Source: Promethearchaeota archaeon (GTDB lineage Archaea; Asgardarchaeota; Lokiarchaeia; Sigyniarchaeales; SOKP01). Taken from it: DNA of 13,912 nucleotides. This document shows, one piece after another, positions 1 through 6,041 of the stretch. The notes beneath the pieces are model-generated. The model was not told the origin of the DNA. It did no database searches and saw nothing but the letters and a program-made list of their open reading frames with translations. How positions within the stretch are numbered: position 1 is the first letter of the stretch; each line of letters starts with the position of its first letter. The stretch lies in NCBI GenBank assembly GCA_030615145.1, contig JAUWZT010000069.1:1-13912 (forward strand), read 5' to 3'. Position numbers and translations under genes: made by a program.

Positions 1-263
1 AAAACTTCATTATTTTTGTTTTCAGTTTGAATGTTTGTTACGAGCTTTTCACCCAATAAAATGGTTTAAAATCCAAAAATATTCTATTTTAAATTAAGAT
101 TTATTTATAACTTCAACACTCTTTTTAATCAATGAATGCAACTTTCTTTTTAAGTTAATTGTAAATAAGGTGAATAATCATGAGAAGAAAGGTGTTGATT
201 TGATAATTGATTTTTAAAGAGCTTCTAAAAAATTTGAAATAATAAAAAACAAAAGAATAGGAG
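1..263. other. Intergenic region, no supported gene
   Basis: AT-rich stretch with no gene I can defend. On the minus strand an open frame runs from about position 57 off the left edge, after an in-frame TAA and with a possible TTG start. It is too short to judge, but could be the start of a leftward gene. On the plus strand an AGGTGA ribosome-site-like sequence stands just before an ATG at 180, but that frame closes after seven codons. The T-rich minus-strand tract at 200-263 lies directly after the stop of the aldolase-Fae gene and is listed separately as its likely terminator. Confidence 0.5.
200..263 (-). terminator. Probable T-rich terminator of the leftward operon
   Basis: Read on the minus strand, the bases just after the TAA of the aldolase-Fae gene contain several T runs, the clearest at 256-243 and 231-225. 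Archaeal RNA polymerase commonly terminates at such oligo-T tracts without a hairpin. This is inference from composition and position only. Confidence 0.4.
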
Positions 264-1754
264 TTAAGGATCGTTTCTAAAAGGATGCCGAGCACTTTCG
301 GCATTTTCAATACCATCATCCACAGTTGGTAAGCCTTCCATTGCTTTTCGAATAGCGTTTCTTGTAGCTTTATAGTTATTAATAAATACGCGTTTTCGAG
401 CGCTCGCGCTAGGATGTACAAATACATTTACAATTATTAAGATATCCTCTGCTGCTGCTTTAGGTAAGATACCATCTTCTACGCATTTCATTACAGCTTT
501 CGCCACTGCTGCTTGAGCAGGGCCATAAGTTAAACTTGCGTGGCGAAGCGAAGTAATTTTAACTGTAGGGATCATAACAGTCGCAGGTTTAACTTGCATG
601 TTTGGTTCGAGAATTACCTGTAATCCTTCACGCCCTTTTGCTGGATGAGTTAAAGCACGAGCGTAAGCGTCACCTACGGGTCCCTTCTTATTTCCTATTA
701 AAAGATCAATATGTGCTAACTCTGCTCTACTGCCAACAAGTGATTCTCCAACTTTTAAGCTGAAATCAGAAATTTTTTCAGGCGTAACACCCACTGCGTA
801 AAAACGACTCGTTAGTTCTTTATCATCTATCTCGAACTTAAGTTCTTTCTTTTCGATATATCCTAACTTTTCAAGTTCAACTCTAAATTCGTCTTGGAGT
901 TCGTAGGAAAGAGCGTCTCCTAAAATGATCGGGCGTCTAGTTGTGCCTACTGGAACGCCCATCAAATTCAAGCACTCTTTGGCGCCTAGAGCTCCAGAAT
1001 TGATTAGCATTCGAGCTAGCTTTTGCACTTTCTTTTGTAGAGTTTGTGCTTCAATTAACCGATTGTTTTTTACATGATCGTAAATTTCGAGCCATTCCTT
1101 AGGAATGACATTAGCAGAACCAAGTATGCAACCCGCAGCGCCACCAGCTAAAGCACCTAATACATTTTCGTCCCACCCTATTAAAACGGAAATTTTATCG
1201 CTTACTTTCTCTAATAACGCAGAGAAGTATTTGTAGTCACCGCTAGAATCCTTTATCGCGACAAAATTATCAATATCAACTAGGTCTTCTACAACAGTCC
1301 AAGGCAATTCTACCCCTGTACAGACGGGAATATTATACAACACCAAGGGTATATCGGTTTTTTCTGCTATCGTAAAATAATGGTCGTACAACCCTTTTGC
1401 CTTAGGTTTGAGATAATAGGGCGTTACAATTATAGCCGCGTCTGCACCGATGTCCGTTGCAGCTCTAGTAGCATCAATTACCAACTTTGTTCCGGTTTCT
1501 CCAGTCCCAGCAATTACAGGAACTCTACCATTCGTTTCGTCGACGACTATTTCTATGACTCTCAAGCGTTCTTCAAAAGTCATGTTAACGAACTCTCCAG
1601 TCGTTCCTACTGGAACAAGTCCCGTTACTCCTTGATCTATGAGATGGTTTACTAAATTTCTAAGGTTTTCTTCGTTAATTGATTCATCTTCTTTGTTAAA
1701 AGGAGTTACCAATGCAGGCATAACTCCTGTTGGTCTAAAATCAAATTTACCCAT
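264..1754 (-). CDS. DapA-superfamily class I aldolase fused to a formaldehyde-activating enzyme (Fae) domain
   Basis: The 496-aa protein is a two-domain fusion. Residues 5-300 are a DHDPS/N-acetylneuraminate lyase family TIM barrel: GTTGE at 50-54, TPYY at 111-114, Tyr140 in YNIP, the Schiff-base Lys168 in AIKDSSGD, and a GS pair at 212-213. Residues about 328-496 are a complete Fae domain of about 165 aa. His348 in AHIDL matches the proposed catalytic His of Fae, followed by a GPAQ motif at 411-414 and a C-terminal RHPF at 489-492. Fae condenses formaldehyde with tetrahydromethanopterin to methylene-H4MPT. In true dihydrodipicolinate synthases an Arg sits two residues before the TG that follows YN(I/V)P. 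Here that position is Cys145, so lysine biosynthesis is unlikely. I infer a pyruvate-type aldolase whose substrate or product may be formaldehyde. AGAGGT lies about 9 nt before the ATG. The gene begins 19 bp after its upstream partner, so the two are probably co-transcribed. Confidence 0.88.
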   Translation of the reverse strand: MGKFDFRPTGVMPALVTPFNKEDESINEENLRNLVNHLIDQGVTGLVPVGTTGEFVNMTFEERLRVIEIVVDETNGRVPVIAGTGETGTKLVIDATRAATDIGADAAIIVTPYYLKPKAKGLYDHYFTIAEKTDIPLVLYNIPVCTGVELPWTVVEDLVDIDNFVAIKDSSGDYKYFSALLEKVSDKISVLIGWDENVLGALAGGAAGCILGSANVIPKEWLEIYDHVKNNRLIEAQTLQKKVQKLARMLINSGALGAKECLNLMGVPVGTTRRPIILGDALSYELQDEFRVELEKLGYIEKKELKFEIDDKELTSRFYAVGVTPEKISDFSLKVGESLVGSRAELAHIDLLIGNKKGPVGDAYARALTHPAKGREGLQVILEPNMQVKPATVMIPTVKITSLRHASLTYGPAQAAVAKAVMKCVEDGILPKAAAEDILIIVNVFVHPSASARKRVFINNYKATRNAIRKAMEGLPTVDDGIENAESARHPFRNDP

Positions 1755-1773
1755 TTAAATTAACCTCTATTTT

Positions 1774-3060
1774 TTATTTCCTATGATGTAAATTTTTAGC
1801 AGCTATAAATGTTAGTCCCTTTTTGGTTAGAGCTTTAGCTGTAGTATTAATAGCTTCGTATCGGTCGAGAAGGTTTACGCGTAATGCCTCCCATATTCCC
1901 GCTTCTTCAATATCTTCCTTAGTCATGAAATATTCAAGGATGTCTGTAGGATGTTCCCGTTTTTCGTCAACATCAACATTTGCTCCCTCATGTTTCGCAC
2001 TTACATTCTTCACTTTCTTAGCTAATTCCATTAATTCGTCTCGACGATCATAAGGCTGCCTTACAATACTTTTCCATGTTTCAGTTATATGGTGTTCTAT
2101 GCGTACTACATCTTCAAAACCAAATTCTTTTCTTATATAGGCAGTTACTTCAATAGTTTCATTATTAACTGAATTGGCAAGGTTAAAGCCAATCAAGGGA
2201 CTAGTTCCATCCTCCCGTGCAAATAATTTAGCGGTCAATAAAGTCCAAAGACAAGAATACGGGTTATCGTTCCCCATGAATACGCTAATTTTAAATTCGT
2301 TGTTAATACCAAGTTTATGGATGATATAGCCTAATAAAACAGTGCCCGGATTCACATTAAGAACCTGTTTAATACCGTAGTTAGTATAATAATAAAGATA
2401 TTCATCAATCCATTTTAACGCAAAATTGTTTGGTTGTCCAACACCTCCAAAATATCCAGTAATAGTTTCAGGACCACCAAGATGTACATTTACAGGCATA
2501 CCATCTGGACCAGGGGCAGTTCCCTTTGTGTCAAGAGTTTCAACCCATGTCGAACCAATAATTTGCATTGCTGCTGCCATAGCTAGTAAATCCCCGTCTT
2601 CTTCCTGTTCTTTCATGTATCTTACGCGAATAATTCTACCAGGTACTATCTTTTGATTTTCAACGGCGTCTCTTACCATATCCATCAAGAAAGGAAAGTA
2701 TTGACACGCAGAAAGTTCTAATGTTATAGCAAAGTCTTCGTCGAAAGTCATTTCAGACGCTTCATCGCCTAAAATCTTTTTTCTATAATCTGCTATGCTA
2801 ATAAAAGAATTATTGTCGCGTTGAGAAATTAACCACTCAATATCCTTAACATATTCTGGCTTCTTCTTTTTTAACCTTTCGAGTAAGTTTTCTACTTTAC
2901 TGGCTTCTTCTGCCTTTCTATTAATCTCTTCTATTCCGCCATATTTATCTACTATATCTAAAAGATCGTTTATCAATGGATTTTTTTCGTCCAATAAGAA
3001 ATCGTTTATTACTTTTAATGCATCGTTTGGAATTTTCAATTTTTTTCTTAAATCGTTCAT
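1774..3060 (-). CDS. Conserved-looking 428-aa protein of unknown function, operon partner of the aldolase-Fae fusion
   Basis: I do not recognise the family. The N-terminal 95 residues are charged and helical (GGIEEINRKAEEA at 41-53). The rest alternates strand-like and helix-like segments in a way that suggests a TIM-barrel-type enzyme: PVNVHLGGPE (189-198), VLNVNPGT (233-240), ISVFMGNDNP (258-267), LIGFNLANS (289-297), VRIEHHITE (319-327) and VSAKHEG (353-359). Clustered His, Glu and Asp at strand ends (H193, E198, H323, H324, E327, H357, E358) could bind a metal or a phosphorylated substrate. That is inference. There is no signal peptide or membrane segment, so the protein is probably cytosolic. 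It is the first gene of a two-gene leftward operon, which suggests that it makes or uses the substrate of the downstream aldolase. The ATG at 3060 has AAGGTAAATGATAAA just upstream, and a TATA-like box lies further up. Confidence 0.8.
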   Translation of the reverse strand: MNDLRKKLKIPNDALKVINDFLLDEKNPLINDLLDIVDKYGGIEEINRKAEEASKVENLLERLKKKKPEYVKDIEWLISQRDNNSFISIADYRKKILGDEASEMTFDEDFAITLELSACQYFPFLMDMVRDAVENQKIVPGRIIRVRYMKEQEEDGDLLAMAAAMQIIGSTWVETLDTKGTAPGPDGMPVNVHLGGPETITGYFGGVGQPNNFALKWIDEYLYYYTNYGIKQVLNVNPGTVLLGYIIHKLGINNEFKISVFMGNDNPYSCLWTLLTAKLFAREDGTSPLIGFNLANSVNNETIEVTAYIRKEFGFEDVVRIEHHITETWKSIVRQPYDRRDELMELAKKVKNVSAKHEGANVDVDEKREHPTDILEYFMTKEDIEEAGIWEALRVNLLDRYEAINTTAKALTKKGLTFIAAKNLHHRK

Positions 3061-3090
3061 TTTATCATTTACCTTATTTTTTTGTTAATA

Positions 3091-3100
3091 TTTTATATAT
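3091..3100 (-). promoter_or_regulatory. TATA-like box for the leftward aldolase-Fae operon
   Basis: On the minus strand the sequence reads ATATATAAAA, ending about 30 nt before the ATG at 3060. This is a good match to an archaeal TATA box and would give a very short leader. Confidence 0.45.
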
Positions 3101-3152
3101 GAATTTTGAATTCTACCCAAAGAATTCCCATACTTCCAACTTTCATTGGAAG
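3101..3152. promoter_or_regulatory. Candidate operator: perfect inverted repeat in the divergent promoter region
   Basis: A 7-bp perfect inverted repeat, CTTCCAA (3133-3139) and TTGGAAG (3146-3152), is separated by 6 nt. Two GAATTC palindromes lie beside it at 3108-3113 and 3122-3127. The block sits between the leftward TATA box and the rightward dehydrogenase gene, where a dimeric regulator could act on both. A hairpin role is possible but less likely upstream of both genes. Confidence 0.35.
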
Positions 3153-3182
3153 AGACCATAAATTTAATCAAGTTTCATTATA

Positions 3183-3193
3183 TTATAAATTTA
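3183..3193 (+). promoter_or_regulatory. TATA-like box for the UDP-glucose dehydrogenase gene
   Basis: TTATAAATTTA on the plus strand, about 63 nt before the ATG at 3256, would place transcription start near 3215. The start codon has no clear Shine-Dalgarno sequence. Confidence 0.3.
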
Positions 3194-3255
3194 TTTGTAC
3201 AATTACAAAAAGTTTTAACAATATCCAAAATTGATAAATAAAAGAATTTGATTTC

Positions 3256-4629
3256 ATGAGAATAACGAAAATGTATAAACATAAAGTTTCGATTTTAGGG
3301 ACTGGATTTATCGGTTTATGTAGTGCTGCGTGTTTTGCCGAGAAAGATATAATGATCTTAGCATCTACTCATAATGAAAAGAAAGCTAAAATGATTAACG
3401 AAGGAAAAGCACCTTTTTACGAAGCAGATTTACAAGAAATAATGGACGGTATTAAAGTGAACAAACCGGAGCTATTACAGTGCTTGCTGGATCCCGTAAA
3501 AGCGGTGCTCGAAACGGATATTTCTATGATTACTCAAGGTACTCCCATGCGAGAAGATAAAAGCATAGACTTAGGATATATTGAGAGTACAGCTAGGGAA
3601 ATAGGAGAAGCTCTAAAGCAAAAGGATAAATATCATTTAGTTGTTGTAAGGTCTACGGTAGTTCCCGGTACTACGAGGAATCTGGTGGGCAAAATAATTA
3701 CTGAGGTATCTGGAAAGGTTCCAGGAAAAGATTTTGGCTTATGCATGCAACCCGAATTTTTAGCGGAGGGTCGTTCGATTGAAGATACTCTTCGTCCAGA
3801 TAGGATCGTAATAGGTGAGATTGACGAGAAGAGTGGCGCCATGCTTCAAGAGTTTTACGAATATTTCTATGGTGACCACTTACAAAATTGCCCTGTGTTA
3901 AGGATGAATCTAGAAAGCGCTGAATTAGTTAAATATGGTAATAATTGCCTTTTATCTACTAAAATCAGCTATGCTAATGAATTCGCGAATTTTGCTGAGT
4001 TAGTACCAAACGTAGATGTAGGCCAAGTTATGAAAGGAGTAGGGCTCGATTACAGATTAAATTCTCGATTTTTAAATGCTGGAGTTGGTTTTGGAGGTTC
4101 TTGTTTTCATAAAGATGTGAACGCAATAAAAGCATGGTCTAAATCAAAAGGATATACTTCAAGATTATTGGAAGCAGTTTTAGGCATTAATGACGATCAA
4201 GCAATCCACATCGTCGATATGGCTGAACAATTGGCAGGAAAATTAGCTGGTAAAAAAGTAGCCTTATTAGGTCTTGCTTTCAAGCCAGGTACGGACGACA
4301 TGCGGGAAGCTGCTAGTATTAGGGTAGTTAATGAATTAAGAAAAAGAGGTATAACTGATATCATCGGATATGATCCTAAAGCAAATAAAACTGCTGAAAT
4401 GGAAATGGGAGATAAAATTAAATATGCCGAATCAATTGAAGAAACTTTAAAAGATTCTGAGTGTGCAATATTAATTACGGAGTGGGACGAGTTTAAAAAA
4501 CTTACGCCAGACGATTTCAAGAAGCAAACGAAAACTCCGAACCTTGTAGATGGAAGAAGAATTTTCGATTACGACGAATTTAATCGCGCTTTGCCATTTA
4601 GAGCAATAGGTCGGACCGATTTAGAATAA
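3256..4629 (+). CDS. UDP-glucose/UDP-ManNAc/GDP-mannose 6-dehydrogenase family protein, most like UDP-glucose 6-dehydrogenase
   Basis: NAD-dependent four-electron oxidation of a nucleotide sugar to the uronic acid, feeding surface polysaccharide or protein glycosylation. The 457-aa length fits the family. The N-terminal Rossmann motif is GTGFIG at 15-20. VVRSTVVPGTT (130-140) and QPEFLAEG (165-172) carry active-site elements including Glu167. Lys226 in LVKYGNN and the catalytic nucleophile Cys283 in GGSCFHKD are present. The C-terminal UDP-binding domain begins around residue 333 and includes FKPGTDDMR (342-350). All key residues appear intact. Two start codons are possible: the ATG at 3256, or the ATG at 3271, which puts the Rossmann strand closer to the N-terminus as in most homologues. 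Neither has a clear ribosome site. No glycosyltransferase is adjacent, so the exact sugar cannot be set from context. Confidence 0.9.
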   Translation: MRITKMYKHKVSILGTGFIGLCSAACFAEKDIMILASTHNEKKAKMINEGKAPFYEADLQEIMDGIKVNKPELLQCLLDPVKAVLETDISMITQGTPMREDKSIDLGYIESTAREIGEALKQKDKYHLVVVRSTVVPGTTRNLVGKIITEVSGKVPGKDFGLCMQPEFLAEGRSIEDTLRPDRIVIGEIDEKSGAMLQEFYEYFYGDHLQNCPVLRMNLESAELVKYGNNCLLSTKISYANEFANFAELVPNVDVGQVMKGVGLDYRLNSRFLNAGVGFGGSCFHKDVNAIKAWSKSKGYTSRLLEAVLGINDDQAIHIVDMAEQLAGKLAGKKVALLGLAFKPGTDDMREAASIRVVNELRKRGITDIIGYDPKANKTAEMEMGDKIKYAESIEETLKDSECAILITEWDEFKKLTPDDFKKQTKTPNLVDGRRIFDYDEFNRALPFRAIGRTDLE

Positions 4630-4631
4630 TG

Positions 4632-4690
4632 TTTTAAGGTTTTCTTTCATTATTGTTATTTTCTCATTTTATCTTTTTATCTATTATATA
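4632..4690 (+). terminator. T-rich terminator region after the dehydrogenase gene
   Basis: Immediately after the TAA, the plus strand carries repeated T runs (TTTTCTTTC, TTATTTTCTC, TTTTATCTTTTT). This is typical of archaeal oligo-T termination. No hairpin was seen. Confidence 0.4.
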
Positions 4691-4703
4691 TAGAAACAAT
4701 AAT

Positions 4704-4712
4704 TTTATATGT
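4704..4712 (+). promoter_or_regulatory. Possible TATA box of the small zinc-finger gene
   Basis: TTTTATATG at 4704-4712, with a second TATA-like site (TATTATATATAG) at 4682-4693, lies 55-85 nt before the ATG at 4767. The choice between them is not decided by the sequence. Confidence 0.25.
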
Positions 4713-4766
4713 AAACTAGAATATCATTAAGAAGATAAAAAGGAAAATATTAGAAAACCAAAAAAA

Positions 4767-5009
4767 ATGAAATTATTTAAAGATTACGCAGACGAAATAA
4801 ATGGAAGTATGATCATCTTGAAAAAAAATTGTGAATTGTGTGGAAAACCTTTAAAACTGTATCAGAATAATTATGATAGACCTTACAAATTTGTCTTCAT
4901 AAATATCACTCAAGAACCAGCAAAATACTATTTTTGTTCTAAAAAATGTAAAATCGAATGGATATTTACCCCAAGCAAACATCAAATAATTGACCTAAAA
5001 ACTATTTAA
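4767..5009 (+). CDS. Small TRASH/MYM-like zinc-finger protein
   Basis: The 80-aa protein has the pattern Cys22-x2-Cys25 ... Cys57-x3-Cys61 (CELC and CSKKC), with an aromatic residue just before the second pair and a Trp just after it (EWIF, 64-67). This is the layout of TRASH or MYM-type treble-clef zinc fingers, which occur alone or on archaeal metal regulators. There is no other domain, signal peptide or membrane segment. A role in metal sensing, or as an adaptor in nucleic-acid or protein binding, is possible but not shown. An in-frame ATG at codon 15 is an alternative start. An AAAAGGAAAA sequence lies about 22 nt before the first ATG, farther than usual. The last codons overlap the minus-strand oxidoreductase fragment that begins at 5002. 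Confidence 0.65.
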   Translation: MKLFKDYADEINGSMIILKKNCELCGKPLKLYQNNYDRPYKFVFINITQEPAKYYFCSKKCKIEWIFTPSKHQIIDLKTI

Positions 5010-5133
5010 ATCCTAAAATTTTACGGATTTTATCTAATCGGGTATCCCTCGACAGTCTATTAATAATTGGGTTATGATTTCCATATAACCCTTTAAAGTC
5101 TCTTAAACACCCTATGTTGAAGAATATATAATT
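5002..5133 (-). pseudogene. Oxidoreductase beta-subunit C-terminal fragment, copy A
   Basis: The minus strand encodes 43 codons ending in TAG. They include GLYGNHNPIINRL and SRDTRLDKIRKIL, a clear match to the last ~29 residues (GLYEDHNPIINKL...) of the intact beta subunit at 9742-10581. Further upstream, NYIFFNIGCL still resembles NSHRFTLGVF of the intact protein, but with a gap, and there is no start codon or TPP domain. Differences from the intact gene are largely silent or conservative. This suggests that the fragment came from a once-functional gene. It lies just downstream of the disrupted toxin gene. Confidence 0.75.
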
Positions 5134-5158
5134 TTCCTTATAAAAATCGTCATTAATA

Positions 5159-5521
5159 TTATTTCTTAATAGAGTCTAAAACATATTTTAGAAGAATAGG
5201 GATGTCATCATTTGGTTTTCCACTCATCGGGCTATCTACAACTGATTGCATTCCTCGAACATGAAAATGGTGAGGTCGTGTTTTTACATCCCATATATCA
5301 TCATAATTATCAAATCGCATTTGATCATCAGGATTAGGAGAAAATATAACAAAATACGAGTATTCTCCGTAATCATTATAACGAATGTATAGAAAAATTT
5401 CAATATGAAAGACTATTTTTAAAACTGGACGGTTTTTATCAAGTAGAATCTCCCGTATAAGAGAAAATTACTCCTTTATTATAATATTTCGAGCTAATTC
5501 AAGATTCTTGCGAGAATCCAT
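5159..5521 (-). pseudogene. TumE-like (DUF6516) toxin gene with an in-frame stop
   Basis: From ATG at 5521 the frame runs 120 codons to TAA at 5159-5161, interrupted by a TAA at codon 18 (5468-5470). Apart from that stop it is fully open. The product contains LKIVFHIEIFLYIRYND, then a YSYFVIF strand, then RFDNYDD and TRPHHFHV. This resembles TumE-family toxins of archaeal and bacterial toxin-antitoxin pairs, which have an RYDN...HHxH type motif. The family call is by memory of that motif, not a search. The gene starts 21 bp after the small helical gene at 5543-5776, the normal antitoxin-toxin order. No good start codon follows the stop until the Met of DQMRFDN, so a shortened toxin would lose the first strands. 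A sequencing error at one base would restore the gene. Confidence 0.55.
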
Positions 5522-5542
5522 GTAAATGCATCTCTAAAAGGT

Positions 5543-5776
5543 TTATAGATTATTTAAAATCTCTTGTAATTTAGTATAATTTAACAACAATTGACGCAAT
5601 TCCACTGCATCATCTTCTGCATTTTCATAAATTCCCGTGCGTGCTTTTTCTAAAAAATCCTTAGAGGACGATTCATTCCAACGAGCTAAAATCTCATCAA
5701 TAAATTGTTTTAGAATTCTTAATTTTGAAGTAATTAAATCCTCTGCCAGAGATTTATCTAATTTAACTTGAGTCAT
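5543..5776 (-). CDS. Small helical antitoxin-like protein (TumA-like), partner of the TumE-like toxin
   Basis: This 77-aa acidic, all-helical protein has no Cys and no membrane segment. It contains SKLRILKQFIDEILARW, DFLEKARTG and a C-terminal DAVELRQLLLNYTKL stretch. Small proteins of this style precede DUF6516/TumE toxins in archaea, and the position directly upstream of the toxin-like frame fits. The call therefore rests on context and general resemblance. The gene is intact while its toxin partner is broken, which would leave an orphan antitoxin. The ATG at 5776 has no strong Shine-Dalgarno site. The pair lies between two same-orientation fragments of the oxidoreductase beta gene. Confidence 0.6.
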   Translation of the reverse strand: MTQVKLDKSLAEDLITSKLRILKQFIDEILARWNESSSKDFLEKARTGIYENAEDDAVELRQLLLNYTKLQEILNNL

Positions 5777-5840
5777 ATTGATTGATTAATTAATTATAAG
5801 AAACAAACCTAAATTAATTTTTGTCTAAAACATATATGCT

Positions 5841-5921
5841 CTATTTCCTATTTTTTATTTCGAGAATTTTGCGGATTTTATCTAATCGTGTATCCCTCGA
5901 CAGTCTGTTAATAATAGGGTT
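5841..5921 (-). pseudogene. Oxidoreductase beta-subunit C-terminal fragment, copy B
   Basis: The minus strand encodes NPIINRL and SRDTRLDKIRKILE, then a short divergent tail and TAG. Over positions 5865-5919 the DNA is nearly identical to the 3' end of the intact beta gene near 9756-9812; the longest shared run is GAATTTTGCGG plus ATTTTATCTAATCGTG. Similarity stops abruptly at the gggtta near 5919. The fragment is in the same orientation as copy A and the real gene. Confidence 0.8.
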
Positions 5922-5968
5922 AGCAAAAATTATTAAAACATCTTTAAAGATTACTTTGTGGAAAACAC

Positions 5969-5978
5969 ATATAAATTT
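5969..5978 (+). promoter_or_regulatory. TATA-like box upstream of the TIR gene
   Basis: ATATAAATTT on the plus strand, about 64 nt before the ATG at 6042, lies just past the abrupt end of oxidoreductase fragment B. This is a plausible archaeal promoter. Other AT-rich candidates nearby cannot be excluded. Confidence 0.3.
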
Positions 5979-6041
5979 AAATAGAAAAGTGATAAAATCT
6001 AATATAACACTTTAAATAAATCAATTAGAGAATTTTGTAAT

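Noticed and set aside
180..203. ATG preceded by AGGTGA, looking like a gene start
   Set aside because: The frame ends after seven codons and no related continuation is visible in other frames. It may be chance or a decayed start.
155..427. 90-codon minus-strand frame at the left
   Set aside because: Overlaps the Fae-encoding 3' end in another frame, has a low-complexity Phe/Ile/Asn-rich product, and no ribosome site.
264..1754. Simple annotation as lysine-pathway DapA
   Set aside because: The substrate-binding Arg is replaced by Cys and the protein carries a full Fae domain, so that name would mislead.
1380..2656. Several plus-strand frames of 61-91 codons inside the aldolase-Fae operon
   Set aside because: Antisense shadows of strongly supported genes; the products have no recognisable motif.
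5468..5470. In-frame stop read as a recoded amino acid
   Set aside because: The codon is TAA, which is not used for selenocysteine or pyrrolysine, and no recoding element is visible.
5821..6015. 64-codon plus-strand frame before the TIR gene
   Set aside because: It runs antisense through the conserved oxidoreductase fragment B, so its apparent coding look comes from that fragment.
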